From Amphibacillus jilinensis Y1 (lineage in GTDB: Bacteria; Bacillota; Bacilli; Bacillales; Amphibacillaceae): DNA of 64,000 nucleotides. The notes under the pieces are model-generated. The model saw nothing but the letters and a program-made list of their open reading frames with translations, did no database searches and was not told the DNA's origin. Location of the stretch: positions 634,233-698,232 of the forward strand of contig NZ_JH976434.1 of the NCBI RefSeq assembly GCF_000306965.1, read 5' to 3'. Position numbers and translations under genes: made by a program. Below, piece by piece: positions 55,122-64,000 of the stretch (positions are counted from its first letter, which is position 1; each line of letters opens with the position of its first letter).

Positions 55122-55639
55122 GAGTTGTCCTCTCCTAAGCGATCCAAACGCTCTTGAATTAATCGTTTTTGATCCTCTGGACTAATTTCCTTTTGGATAA
55201 TATCCATAGCTATTTGAAACGCGATATCAGCTACTTCTGATTGCATTTCTTGCAATACTTCTTGACGTTCGACAGCCATTTCCTCTTCAACGTCTTGTCT
55301 CATCTTTTTCGCTGTATCTCGGGCTTCAGCTAAAATATTTTCTTCTAAAGTGGTTGCCGACTTCTTTGCATCAATAACAATTTGTTTCGCTTCTTTTCGC
55401 GCATGTTCTAATTTCTGATCCGCTTCTTTAATCGCTTGATCTGCTTCGACTCGCTTCTCTTGAGCTGTTTCCAATTCTGTGGCAACAAAATGCTCGCGCT
55501 CTTCCATCACTTTAATTAACGGCCCCCAAGCGAAACGCTTCAGAAGAAAAATAAGCGCAGTAAAACTGACAAGTGTTACGATAATATTACCAATATGCAA
55601 ACCACCAACGGCTGCGCCGATTACGACGTGTTGCACCAT
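55118..55639 (-). CDS. atpF: ATP synthase F0 b subunit
   Basis: Peripheral stalk: one N-terminal membrane helix (IGNIIVTLVSFTALIFLL), then a long charged coiled coil containing EREHFVATELETAQEKRVEA. ATG 55639 is 4 nt after GGAGTG within GAAGGAGTGGCT; the ORF opens five codons earlier. 173 aa. Confidence 0.95.
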   Translation of the reverse strand: MVQHVVIGAAVGGLHIGNIIVTLVSFTALIFLLKRFAWGPLIKVMEEREHFVATELETAQEKRVEADQAIKEADQKLEHARKEAKQIVIDAKKSATTLEENILAEARDTAKKMRQDVEEEMAVERQEVLQEMQSEVADIAFQIAMDIIQKEISPEDQKRLIQERLDRLGEDNS

Positions 55640-55686
55640 AGCCACTCCTTCCATAACAATAAATTATTCCACAATTACAATGTCCT

Positions 55687-55917
<231 letters not shown>

Positions 55918-55968
55918 TCAAGTTGTTGAGGTCCTGTAATTAGACAAACCTCTCTCTATATTGCCTTA

Positions 55969-56691
55969 TTAATGGTTTTCTACTTTATGTGACATATAGA
56001 CCATAGACAGCGTAGTAAAAATAAAAGCTTGGATAGCGCCGATAAACAAACTAAATCCTTGCCACAAAATCATAGGAATAAGAGCACCAATAAAGGCGAT
56101 CGGTAGTGTAACAAATGCCATCTCTGCAATTAAACCGAGTAATATTTCTCCAGCAAATATATTACCGTACAAACGGAAACCCAGAGTCATGGTATTGGTA
56201 AACTCTTCAATTAACTTAAATGGCAAAATGAAGAATACAGGTTTGACAAAACTTTTAGCATACTTTTTTGTCCCCCGCATTTTTACACCATAAAAGTTAG
56301 TCATAATGATCATAAAACCTGCTAAGGTCAAGGTCACACCTGCATCAGCAGTTGGTGATTTCCACCAAATATCACCATCATAGACCCCAATAACGATTAC
56401 ACCCAAAATATTACTAATAAAAATAAACGTAATTAACGTCAAAGCTAATGGTAAAAAAACTTTACCGGTACGCCAATCCATCGAGTCATTAATGATCTTT
56501 TTAACAAAATCAACGACCCATTCCATAAAGTTCTGGATACCGGTCGGTTTCATCTTTAAATTGCGTGTTGCTAACACAGCAAGAATAAAGACAATCAAAC
56601 ATGAAACCACCATCATCATGGCACTTGACAAATCAATACTTAACCAAGGTATCCCAAATAGATTCTCAATAATTGGTGCACCATGATCCAT
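55969..56691 (-). CDS. atpB: ATP synthase F0 a subunit
   Basis: Stator channel subunit with five to six helices. The essential Arg is in FRLYGNIFAGEILLGL (residue ~170), and QAFIFTTLSMVYMSHKVENH is the conserved end. ATG 56691 follows GAGGTG; a GTG three codons upstream overlaps the SD. 240 aa. Confidence 0.96.
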   Translation of the reverse strand: MDHGAPIIENLFGIPWLSIDLSSAMMMVVSCLIVFILAVLATRNLKMKPTGIQNFMEWVVDFVKKIINDSMDWRTGKVFLPLALTLITFIFISNILGVIVIGVYDGDIWWKSPTADAGVTLTLAGFMIIMTNFYGVKMRGTKKYAKSFVKPVFFILPFKLIEEFTNTMTLGFRLYGNIFAGEILLGLIAEMAFVTLPIAFIGALIPMILWQGFSLFIGAIQAFIFTTLSMVYMSHKVENH

Positions 56692-56709
56692 TATTCTCAC
56701 CTCTTTTCT

Positions 56710-57087
56710 CTATTTTAATGATTCGGTTTTTAAACGAACAAAGGCCTCAAGCAAGATAACAACGTACTTGAGCATCAGCCCCATAACCACTGCAAAAAAA
56801 TTAATATAAGCATCGTATCGCCATGCTAACGCCACGACAAGTAAAGCTGAGCCAATACGGCTAATTGTCCCAGCTGTTGCAAATCGTCTATATCCCATGG
56901 CGACTTCAGCAATTTGATTAATATGTCTTTGCAGTAACCATAAATTTGTGTAGCTCGCTAAGCTTCCTAGCAACAAACCAAGCCATGTTCGTTGACCTAA
57001 AGTTAAAACCGTCCCAATAATCATGATCAATATCATGCCTTGAAGCCATTTCCTTTGGCATCTTATCATTTGTTGATAATGATCCAT
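56710..57087 (-). CDS. atpI: ATP synthase operon protein I
   Basis: A 125-aa membrane protein with four helices, first in the operon; AtpI helps c-ring assembly or Mg2+ supply in relatives. Identification rests on position, size and topology, as the family is poorly conserved. ATG 57087 follows GGAGGT; the ORF is open 23 codons further up without a ribosome site. Confidence 0.85.
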   Translation of the reverse strand: MDHYQQMIRCQRKWLQGMILIMIIGTVLTLGQRTWLGLLLGSLASYTNLWLLQRHINQIAEVAMGYRRFATAGTISRIGSALLVVALAWRYDAYINFFAVVMGLMLKYVVILLEAFVRLKTESLK

Positions 57088-57270
57088 TTGACTACCTCCA
57101 ACGTATTTCAACTCGATCTTTAAACCGAATAATCCCATTATAACACTCGTTGTCAAAAAAAGCGTATAGACATGAAAATTTCACAATTAAAAGCGGTTAC
57201 ATACTAATTATAGTTGAATATAGCGAACCTCTTGTTCTTAAATACAAGAAGAACCGTCGACAAAGTGAGT

Positions 57271-57361
57271 AAGACATTTGTGTCCGTTATCGTTCACCTA
57301 AATAGATTTACCTCTGTCCTCTATTTTGAGCTGGTTGTTTTCAGACGGTTATCAGCGATAT
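57271..57361 (+). repeat. Dispersed approximately 90-bp intergenic repeat, copy A
   Basis: GACATTTGTGTCCGTTATC, then CCTCTATTTTGAGCTGG and AGACGGTTATCAGCGATA, in the same order as copy B at 50101. It lies between the protease terminator and atpI. Confidence 0.7.
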
Positions 57362-57402
57362 AAACACCCCCCTTTGCCACGTCTAAGCGAAGGGGGCGTT
57401 TC
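57362..57402 (-). terminator. Terminator of the protease gene
   Basis: AACGCCCCCTT pairs with AAGGGGGGTGTT on the minus strand, followed by TATA rather than a T run, 22 bp past the stop. Confidence 0.75.
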
Positions 57403-57424
57403 ATCTGAGGTTATAGGATCTACT

Positions 57425-59575
57425 TCATAAATGATAATGATGTTGGTAATAGTGAACGTCCTCATCTTTGATCACTGTGACATTAAATAGATAGTCTGCT
57501 TGATTTTTATATTCACTTAAATCTAATTGGACTTCTAACATCCCCGCTTCAGCATCTTCTTGCTCATAGACACGTCCAATATGCGCGTAGGTAAAGGGAT
57601 CATAAACATCAATTATGATCTGATCACTCGTTTCTGCCAACTGTAACCGGCACTGATAACGATCCGGAAAAGCAGAGATAGGCTCAATCTCAAATCCAGC
57701 AACCTTAGGATAAGCTGCGGTTTGATTAATGAATAAATAAGGTAACTGATAGTGTTGATTATCAATTACTATGCTGAGATAATCTTGATGGATGCCCTGC
57801 TCCAGTTGATCGGGTCGTAATGTAACCGAAACCGGTAAATCTCTCGATTGTCCCGGTTCAATCGTGATTGTAGAAGGAAACCTCCAACTCATCCCCGCTT
57901 GGAGATTCGAGCGCTCAAATCGAATCGAAGTGGCTTGATCAGATACATTTTCTATTGTGAAATGATGTGTTTTAATTTCTTTTCTGTCTTGAACTAAACC
58001 GAGATTTGCCATTGGATTCTCAATAATAATAGGTGTGTTAATAGCAGCTTCAAGATTCACTTGCCCCATCCCTTGTTCTGTTGGGATTTGTTCAGGTAAA
58101 TGCTCTGCTTGTGTCAACAAAGCGCCCTTCAACTGTTGAGGCGTCCAATTGGGATGGGCTTGCTTTAATACTGCTAATACACCTGTTACATAAGGTGCTG
58201 CCATACTCGTACCTTGCAAACTGGCATAGCCATCTGGGATGGTACTCAAAATATCAACGCCAGGAGCGACAACTTCGGGTTTTATTTGCCAACTCGTTGT
58301 AACAGGACCCCTCGAACTAAAACGAGCAATCTCATTATCATGTGTGACAAAGGTAGTTCTTAACCACAACTTCTTCTGGTCATGCATTTGTTTTACTAAC
58401 CACTTGCCATCATCCTTACCAATGATAGCAGCGGGAGTTTCAGATAAATAATCTATGCTTGCTTCAATTTCCTCATCACTATCGTTATATATGAGTACCG
58501 CTTCAGCATTTGCTTCTTCAGCTCTAACCATCTTTTCAGTAAATGTTACTTCACCCCGTTGAAATAAGACAATATGTCCCGTCGCATCGGCAAGTTCCTC
58601 CGTACCAAGCCCGCCATCTACCACAGGATAGTCACGGGTTAGCTCCCAGTCAGCACTACCTGCCATTTGTTTTAGTGCCATTTTACGGTTGCGAGGAAAC
58701 GCTTCTAAAATAGGTTCAGTATAGACTTGTGTCGACGCGCCAACAGAAATGGCGTCTGTTGCCGTTGCTGGTGAACCAACTGTCCATAGATCTGGACCGG
58801 TGTTGCCATTAGCAATAACAACAGAAACCCCCTTCTCAACAGCACGATTCACTGCAATACTCGTTGGCCAATCTGGTCCATTTACCGCATTCCCTAATGA
58901 TAAATTAATAATATCCATGCCGTCATTTACAGCTCTTTCTAAAGCAGCAATTACTTGAATGGTTGTTCCCATCCCGCCTGGTCCTAAACCGCGATAACCA
59001 TATAATTCAGCATCTGGCGCCATACCTTGAAAAGCACCATTCGCTGCTATAATCCCAGCAACATGTGTGCCATGAATAGTTGGTATACCTTGATCTGCTG
59101 TTGTTTCCATCGGATCATCATCAAAATCAACGAGATCGTAACCGCCTTTAAAATTCGGGGCTAGATCAGGATGTTGATAATCAATACCTGTATCAATCAC
59201 GCCTACTTTTACACCTTTCCCTGTATATTCATCTTGATCGACTGATTTTATTGAGGTGGTTGGAACGGATATTGGCTCGGTGTGTTGTGGATTTACCGTA
59301 TATGTAGTAATTGGATAAGCTTGCTTTACGGATTGATGTTTAATAATGCGTTCAAGTTGTGTTGATTTACCTTCGATAGCTAGACCTTGTAATAGCGTAT
59401 CGAAGCGCTCGATTATTGTCACATTCGGAAAATCTCGCGCTAGTTCTGATTCGAATTTTTCAGTAGCTGTTTCAAGTTCAATTAATACACGACTGGTGTC
59501 AATGGCTGCATTTACTTGTGGTGTTATTGTTAAGGAGAGAAAAATGATTAGACTCATTATTGACGTTAACTTCAC
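57425..59575 (-). CDS. Secreted subtilisin-family serine protease, Vpr-like
   Basis: Extracellular protease of 716 aa. Signal peptide (VKLTSIMSLIIFLSLTITP), inhibitor-type propeptide (to about residue 120) and an S8 catalytic domain follow in order. The catalytic residues are Asp in VGVIDTGIDYQHPD, His in IHGTHVAGI and Ser in LQGTSMAAPYVTGVL. A protease-associated domain is inserted between His and Ser (GHIVLFQRGEVTFTEKMV). The C-terminal beta-rich region is like Vpr. The GTG at 59575 lies 10 nt after AAAGGGG. It probably works in nutrient release; it sits alone with terminators at both ends. Confidence 0.92.
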   Translation of the reverse strand: MKLTSIMSLIIFLSLTITPQVNAAIDTSRVLIELETATEKFESELARDFPNVTIIERFDTLLQGLAIEGKSTQLERIIKHQSVKQAYPITTYTVNPQHTEPISVPTTSIKSVDQDEYTGKGVKVGVIDTGIDYQHPDLAPNFKGGYDLVDFDDDPMETTADQGIPTIHGTHVAGIIAANGAFQGMAPDAELYGYRGLGPGGMGTTIQVIAALERAVNDGMDIINLSLGNAVNGPDWPTSIAVNRAVEKGVSVVIANGNTGPDLWTVGSPATATDAISVGASTQVYTEPILEAFPRNRKMALKQMAGSADWELTRDYPVVDGGLGTEELADATGHIVLFQRGEVTFTEKMVRAEEANAEAVLIYNDSDEEIEASIDYLSETPAAIIGKDDGKWLVKQMHDQKKLWLRTTFVTHDNEIARFSSRGPVTTSWQIKPEVVAPGVDILSTIPDGYASLQGTSMAAPYVTGVLAVLKQAHPNWTPQQLKGALLTQAEHLPEQIPTEQGMGQVNLEAAINTPIIIENPMANLGLVQDRKEIKTHHFTIENVSDQATSIRFERSNLQAGMSWRFPSTITIEPGQSRDLPVSVTLRPDQLEQGIHQDYLSIVIDNQHYQLPYLFINQTAAYPKVAGFEIEPISAFPDRYQCRLQLAETSDQIIIDVYDPFTYAHIGRVYEQEDAEAGMLEVQLDLSEYKNQADYLFNVTVIKDEDVHYYQHHYHL

Positions 59576-59641
59576 TATATGTAGTCCCCTTTTTAAATGT
59601 AGTATGTGATAACAGATCATTGATCATACATTTTTAACCAC

Positions 59642-59672
59642 AAAAAAACACTCCCGAACAGGAGTGTTTTTG
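59642..59672 (-). terminator. Terminator of upp (bidirectional)
   Basis: AAAACACTCC pairs with GGAGTGTTTT with A and T runs on both sides. Confidence 0.9.
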
Positions 59673-59732
59673 TCAAATACAAATGGTTCTATATGTAGTT
59701 ATAGAGTAGTGATTCGGAAAGAAAAGATCGCG

Positions 59733-60362
59733 TTATTTTGTGCCGTACAAACGATCACCTGCATCACCTAAACCTGGGACAATGTAACCTTTTTCGTTGA
59801 GTCGCTCATCCATAGCAGCCAAATAGATATCGACATCAGGATGTGCCTCTTTAATAAGATCGACACCTTCTGGAGCAGCAATTAAACACATTAATTTAAT
59901 ATTTTGGGCTCCTCTTTTTTTGAGTGAATCAATCGCATCTTTAGCTGAACCGCCTGTGGCAAGCATCGGATCAACAACAATTAATTCTCTTTCCGCTATA
60001 TCATTAGGCATTTTAATATAGTATTCCACCGGCATTAACGTTTTGGGATCACGGTATAAGCCAACATGACCGACCTTGGCGGTTGGGATGTGGCGAAGGA
60101 CACCTTCTACCATACCAAGCCCTGCGCGTAAAATCGGGATGATTCCAATTTTTCTTCCGCTTAAAACATTCGATTCCATTTTTGCCACTGGGGTTTCAAT
60201 CGTCACCTGAGTGACTGGTAAATCACGAGTAATTTCATAAGCCATTAAACCTGCGACTTCGTCAACAAGTTCTCGGAATTCTTTTGTTCCCGTTTCCGTT
60301 TTACGGATGTGGGTCAACTTGTGCTGAATTAGTGGATGATCCAATACAAATACATTTCCCAT
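59733..60362 (-). CDS. upp: Uracil phosphoribosyltransferase
   Basis: Salvages uracil with PRPP to UMP. The PRPP-binding loop [15 protein letters not shown] at about residue 130 and the uracil-site [13 protein letters not shown] at the C-terminus are present. ATG 60362 gives the usual 209 aa and follows GAGGAGTGG; an earlier in-frame ATG overlaps the SD. The glyA-upp-atp order is as in Bacillus. Confidence 0.97.
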   Translation of the reverse strand: MGNVFVLDHPLIQHKLTHIRKTETGTKEFRELVDEVAGLMAYEITRDLPVTQVTIETPVAKMESNVLSGRKIGIIPILRAGLGMVEGVLRHIPTAKVGHVGLYRDPKTLMPVEYYIKMPNDIAERELIVVDPMLATGGSAKDAIDSLKKRGAQNIKLMCLIAAPEGVDLIKEAHPDVDIYLAAMDERLNEKGYIVPGLGDAGDRLYGTK

Positions 60363-60465
60363 CGTTTGACCACTCCTCATTAAAATGATGTATCTATAAA
60401 AGTGTACTGAAATTTCACAACGCTTTCAAGTCATCTTAGTAGGAATTTTGTTGAAAAATGTTTTT

Positions 60466-60545
60466 TATCACAGATAATCGTCCTTAAAACGCCCATCTCG
60501 AAATAGAGTATAGATCTTATTTATTTTGACGAACACTAATGACCT
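60466..60545 (-). repeat. Dispersed approximately 90-bp intergenic repeat, copy C
   Basis: On the minus strand: AGGTCATTAGTGTTCGTC, TACTCTATTTCGAGATGGGC, then GGACGATTATCTGTGATAA. It lies between glyA and upp. Confidence 0.7.
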
Positions 60546-60580
60546 GACTCATTCAAGTGAAAATCCTTTCTGAAAATGGA

Positions 60581-60628
60581 CCAATAAATAACCGACAAGT
60601 GCATAAAGCCCTGTCGGTTATTTATTGG
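60581..60628 (-). terminator. Hairpin after glyA
   Basis: A perfect 17-bp stem (CCAATAAATAACCGACA and its complement) begins 1 bp past the glyA stop. The T run is poor (TTATTTATTGG lies inside the stem). Confidence 0.75.
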
Positions 60629-60629
60629 T

Positions 60630-61865
60630 TTAACGATATAAAGGGAATTGGTCTGTCAATGCTTTAACACGCGCGCGTGCTTCTTGTCGTTTCGTTTCAT
60701 CCGCATGATGCTTTAACGTGAAAGCAATAATTTTCCCGACTTCCTCCATCTCTGTTTCTTTAAAGCCGCGCGTCGTTACGGCAGCCGTTCCAACGCGTAC
60801 CCCACTTGTGACAAATGGACTTTCTGGATCAAATGGAATCGTGTTTTTATTCGTAGTAATACCCACATCATCAAGTGCTTCTTCAGCTTCTTTTCCTGTC
60901 AAGTTAAGACTACGTACATCAAGTAATAATAAATGATTATCTGTTCCACCTGAAATGAGACGTACACCTTCTTTTTCAAGTGCTTGAGCAAAAGCTTTAG
61001 CATTTGCTATAATTTGTTTCGCATAGTCAGCAAAATCAGGGGCAAGTGCTTCTTTAAAAGCAGCCGCTTTTGCTGCAATGACATGCATAAGGGGACCGCC
61101 TTGGATACCAGGAAAAACAGCTTTATCTATTTGTTTCGCATATTCTGCCTTCGTTAAGATCATACCACCCCGTGGGCCACGCAATGTTTTATGCGTCGTG
61201 GTCGTGACAAAATCTGCATAAGGAATCGGATCTGGATGTTCACCGCTTGCGACCAAACCAGCAATATGCGCCATATCAACCATTAAATAAGCCCCTACTT
61301 CATCAGCAATACGGCGAAACGCCTTAAAGTCAATTGATCGCGGATAGGCACTAGCGCCAGCGACAATAAGTTTTGGTTTAACAGCTAATGCTTTTTGGCG
61401 TACCACTTCGTAATCAAGGGTTTCTGTTTCTTTATCAACACCATATTCTTCGAACTGATAAAGCTTTCCACTAAAATTAACAGGGCTTCCGTGGGTTAGA
61501 TGACCACCATGTGATAAATTCATGCCAAGTACTGTATCACCCGGTTGCAAAAAAGCATGATAAACAGCCATATTAGCTTGTGCACCTGAGTGTGGCTGAA
61601 CATTAACATGCTCAGCGCCAAACAATTGCTTGGCACGATCACGCGCTAGATTTTCTGCGATATCGACATACTCACAACCACCATAATAACGTTTATCAGG
61701 ATAACCTTCTGCATATTTATTTGTTAACACAGATCCTTGTGCTTCCATCACTGTTTCAGATACAAAATTTTCTGAGGCAATCAACTCAATTTTATCATGT
61801 TGACGTGCCCTTTCTTTTTCAATTGCTTCAAATAGTTCTATGTCGTGAGCTTTTACGTTTTCCAT
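60630..61865 (-). CDS. glyA: Serine hydroxymethyltransferase
   Basis: A PLP enzyme that converts serine and tetrahydrofolate to glycine and methylene-THF. The PLP Lys is in [15 protein letters not shown] (residue ~225). [17 protein letters not shown] near the start and [16 protein letters not shown] are diagnostic. It is 411 aa, normal. ATG 61865 follows AAGGGGATG. Confidence 0.98.
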   Translation of the reverse strand: MENVKAHDIELFEAIEKERARQHDKIELIASENFVSETVMEAQGSVLTNKYAEGYPDKRYYGGCEYVDIAENLARDRAKQLFGAEHVNVQPHSGAQANMAVYHAFLQPGDTVLGMNLSHGGHLTHGSPVNFSGKLYQFEEYGVDKETETLDYEVVRQKALAVKPKLIVAGASAYPRSIDFKAFRRIADEVGAYLMVDMAHIAGLVASGEHPDPIPYADFVTTTTHKTLRGPRGGMILTKAEYAKQIDKAVFPGIQGGPLMHVIAAKAAAFKEALAPDFADYAKQIIANAKAFAQALEKEGVRLISGGTDNHLLLLDVRSLNLTGKEAEEALDDVGITTNKNTIPFDPESPFVTSGVRVGTAAVTTRGFKETEMEEVGKIIAFTLKHHADETKRQEARARVKALTDQFPLYR

Positions 61866-61914
61866 CTTTCTTCATCCCCTTATCTAAATTGAATATTCCT
61901 TAATTGAAGCTGTA

Positions 61915-62481
61915 TTATCTATAGACTGCACGCTCTCCCCCAATTAACTTAGGACGTGTATAAGCCGCGTTCACACGCGCGTGACCGATCTGATTTTGTT
62001 CTAACCTTACAGGAACAGCTACATGTTTAATATGCATGCCAATCATGGAATCACCAATATCAATACCTGCTTCGACTTGAGCAAATTCAATTAAAACAGG
62101 ATCATCAAGGTTGCGATAGGCATAAGTAGCCATTGCCCCTCCTGCTTTTAAGGCTGGCACCACATGAACCGGATCATAACCTTTAGCTTCAGCAAAATTA
62201 CGTTCAGTAACGAGGGCACGATTTAGATGTTCACAGCACTGGAATAATAGAACCACCCCTGTTTTTTCTTGAAGTTGCTTCATCGCCTTAAAGATACGCT
62301 CAGCTACTTGCTCATTACCCAATGTGCCAATCACATGACCCATGACTTCACTTGTTGAACAGCCGATGACTAGAGAACACTTTGTTTTAAAGTTGTCATT
62401 CGCTAGCCATTCTTTAACAAGTTGACTAAGTTGCTGATCAAGCTCTTCACAATTTAGTGGTTCAGTTTGATTTCGATTCAT
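61915..62481 (-). CDS. ywlG: YwlG family protein (DUF436)
   Basis: A 188-aa conserved protein of unknown function, located between rpiB and glyA as in Bacillus. Its start (62481) overlaps the end of rpiB by 20 bp, so the two are translated together. Features seen include [34 protein letters not shown] and [17 protein letters not shown], matching the family. It is predicted cytoplasmic, with no membrane segments. It may bind a nucleotide or cofactor, but nothing in the sequence proves it. Confidence 0.88.
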   Translation of the reverse strand: MNRNQTEPLNCEELDQQLSQLVKEWLANDNFKTKCSLVIGCSTSEVMGHVIGTLGNEQVAERIFKAMKQLQEKTGVVLLFQCCEHLNRALVTERNFAEAKGYDPVHVVPALKAGGAMATYAYRNLDDPVLIEFAQVEAGIDIGDSMIGMHIKHVAVPVRLEQNQIGHARVNAAYTRPKLIGGERAVYR

Positions 62482-62908
62482 ATTCCGTCACTTTCCCAAT
62501 ACGTCGCGCATGTCTACCACCTTCAAATTGGCCACCAATCCAAGTCTTTACGATTTCTTTCGCTAGATCGACACCAATAACACGTGCACCCATTGCCAAG
62601 ACATTAGAATCATTGTGCTCTCGCGTTACACGTGCTGTATAAACGTCATGAACAAGCGCACAGCGAATGCCTCTGACTTTATTAGCTGCTATCGACATGC
62701 CAATACCTGTCCCGCAAATGACAATACCACGATCATATTTGCCTTCAGCCACCTTTTCTGCGGCTGGAATCCCATAATCTGAATAATCCACAGAATCTGG
62801 ACAACCACACCCGATATTATCGACTTCAATATCTAGTTCTTTCAGAAAGGCTTCGATTTCACTGGCTAATTCAAACCCACCATGATCTGATGCTAGTACG
62901 ACTTTCAT
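62462..62908 (-). CDS. rpiB: Ribose-5-phosphate isomerase B
   Basis: RpiB/LacAB-type sugar isomerase (YwlF in Bacillus) that interconverts ribose-5-P and ribulose-5-P. It has [10 protein letters not shown] at the start, the catalytic Cys in [20 protein letters not shown] (residue ~66) and [20 protein letters not shown] 62908 ([11 protein letters not shown]) is preceded by GAGGTG and AAGG; the frame opens four codons upstream at a GTG overlapping the SD. 148 aa, normal. Confidence 0.95.
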   Translation of the reverse strand: MKVVLASDHGGFELASEIEAFLKELDIEVDNIGCGCPDSVDYSDYGIPAAEKVAEGKYDRGIVICGTGIGMSIAANKVRGIRCALVHDVYTARVTREHNDSNVLAMGARVIGVDLAKEIVKTWIGGQFEGGRHARRIGKVTEYESKSN

Positions 62909-62985
62909 CCTTACACACACCTCTCAGTCATTATAGTCTCTTATATTGTACTCATTTTTCGACAGAAAGAACAGTTGCTTTATTA

Positions 62986-63579
62986 TTATTCTGACAATTT
63001 TTTTATTAACGTCTCAATCGCATCATTAATTTCGGCCAATGTCTCTTGATAGGCTTGCTGATCCATCCCAAGTGGATCGGCAATATCATAGTTTGGTAAC
63101 TCTTTCTCTATACGTTCAATTTCGTCTTGTTCTTCTCTTAAAAATGCTCTGAGTTGTTGCTCTGTTTGTTGGTGGCCATGTTCTTCATGAACAAGCATGC
63201 GTTTCTCTTCCAAGTTAAGGTAAGCTTTCTTTAAGTCTTGCCATTTCTCATCAGCGTCATCACTTACATATTCCTTTAATGTAAACAATTTTTCAAAAGC
63301 ACGCGAATATTGAGTAGCAACGACTTGTTTATGTTGACGCGTCATCGTTAAGATCAAATCAGCCCAATCCACCAGTTGATCATTAATCCGTTGTGATGAT
63401 TGCCCTTCAAAATCAAGCTCCATTGATTTAAGCGCCTTAACCGTCCCCTCACTTGTTGGTATACCGTCAACAGTTGAAATACCTGCTGATTTCACATGAT
63501 GATTTGTTCTCGCCTTCATTATCGCTTCTGCCATTGGACTTCGACATGTATTTCCTGTGCAGACAAATAGAATATTCAT
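62986..63579 (-). CDS. ywlE: Protein-arginine phosphatase YwlE with inserted helix
   Basis: A low-molecular-weight phosphatase fold that reverses McsB arginine phosphorylation. The P-loop VCTGNTCRSPM carries the nucleophilic Cys, and the Thr that gives arginine specificity; the acid loop is YDIADPLG. Bacillus subtilis YwlE is 150 aa, while this one is 197 aa. Between FTLKEYV and YDIADP lies an extra segment of about 55 residues, highly charged and helical (EEKRMLVHEEHGHQQTEQQL region). ATG 63579 is chosen over the adjacent ATG 63582 for spacing after GGGGAG. Confidence 0.9.
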   Translation of the reverse strand: MNILFVCTGNTCRSPMAEAIMKARTNHHVKSAGISTVDGIPTSEGTVKALKSMELDFEGQSSQRINDQLVDWADLILTMTRQHKQVVATQYSRAFEKLFTLKEYVSDDADEKWQDLKKAYLNLEEKRMLVHEEHGHQQTEQQLRAFLREEQDEIERIEKELPNYDIADPLGMDQQAYQETLAEINDAIETLIKKLSE

Positions 63580-63774
63580 CATTTCTCCCCTTTTCGCAAG
63601 TATGATTAGCTAAATAATAACATACTCGCTCAATATCGACCAAATGACTTATTCTTAGAGGTTAACAGAAAATAACAAAAGCTAAAAGAACATAAAGCAC
63701 GGAGCAATAGCGAAAACAAAAGCGTCGACTTAACATATCTTCCTTCGAAATCAAATAAGTGTTCCGTGTAAAAA

Positions 63775-64000
63775 AGGGCGGGACGAAACAAAAATGATTG
63801 TCTAAAACACGAACGGTTCTTTCAAAAAGTCATTGCAATGTGAAATAGACTCGCTTTCTGCGGGCACGGCCTCAGCTAACTTTAGAAGCAAAACCCGCTT
63901 CTAAAGTGGATCTTCGGACTCGTGCTATTCCCGCAAGAGTCTCCTCTATTTCAATTGCTATAGAACGTGTGGTATATACAGGTAAATTAGTCGGACAAAA
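63775..64000. repeat. Third, divergent structured repeat running off the window
   Basis: It shares with the 360-bp elements the start GGGCGGGACGAAAC, CGCTTTCTGCGGGCACGG and the block GTGGATCTTCGGACTCGTGC followed by ATTCCCGCAAGAG. TTTAGAAGC and GCTTCTAAAG form its apical hairpin. It lies upstream of ywlE in the region 63600-64000, which has no gene. Confidence 0.75.

Overview
The window comes from a low-GC, endospore-forming, probably motile Bacillaceae bacterium. Gene order from about 38 to 64 kb follows the Bacillus subtilis block fabZ-flhP-flhO-mbl-spoIIID / spoIIQ-spoIID-murAA-ywmB-ywzB-atpCDGAHFEBI-upp-glyA-ywlG-ywlF(rpiB)-ywlE, all on the minus strand. A class III (anaerobic) ribonucleotide reductase, acidic proteins and an ATP synthase c-subunit with an altered glycine motif suggest a facultatively anaerobic, halo- or alkali-tolerant relative of Amphibacillus or Halolactibacillus. 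That genus-level guess is inference only.

Layout. (1) 0-6 kb: capsule/exopolysaccharide control. It holds galU (partial), two adjacent PHP-type tyrosine phosphatases (YwqE-like), a thiamine-uptake gene thiT under a TPP riboswitch, and the BY-kinase pair ywqC/ywqD. (2) 6-15 kb: an EAL-domain protein, two zinc-ribbon membrane proteins, nrdDG with a pair of NrdR boxes, a 41-bp-period repeat array, a NERD protein with a degenerate partner, and an MFS transporter. (3) 15-37 kb: a large cell-wall polymer locus. It has an LCP ligase, a bifunctional glycosyltransferase, two twin autolysins (glucosaminidase and amidase) sharing almost identical peptidoglycan-binding modules, and an eight-gene operon: three glycosyltransferases, TagG, a tandem-duplicated TagH, a GT2, a rhamnosyltransferase-like/ATP-grasp fusion and an Asp/Glu racemase. 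Together these suggest export of a glycopolymer that may carry amino-acid substituents. (4) 37-50 kb: cell shape, flagellar basal body and sporulation genes. Inserted here is a receptor/peptide pair that looks like a chromosomal arbitrium (AimR/AimP-type) system. (5) 50-64 kb: the ATP synthase operon, a Vpr-like protease, upp, glyA, ywlG, rpiB and ywlE.

Most notable items. First, an AimR-like TPR receptor without an obvious DNA-binding domain lies 40 bp upstream of a secreted precursor carrying four copies of DPGRGT, which fits the xxxRGx arbitrium pattern. The receptor is preceded by two Spo0A boxes. Second, several genes (two autolysins, spoIID, the degenerate NERD gene) have strong Shine-Dalgarno sequences placed before AUC, AUU or AUA instead of a normal start codon. 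Third, two approximately 360-bp, highly self-complementary repeats abut the 3' ends of fabZ and spoIIQ. A family of approximately 90-bp intergenic repeats and two arrays of a 41-bp repeat are also present. No rRNA or tRNA genes, CRISPR arrays, transposases or prophage structural genes were seen.
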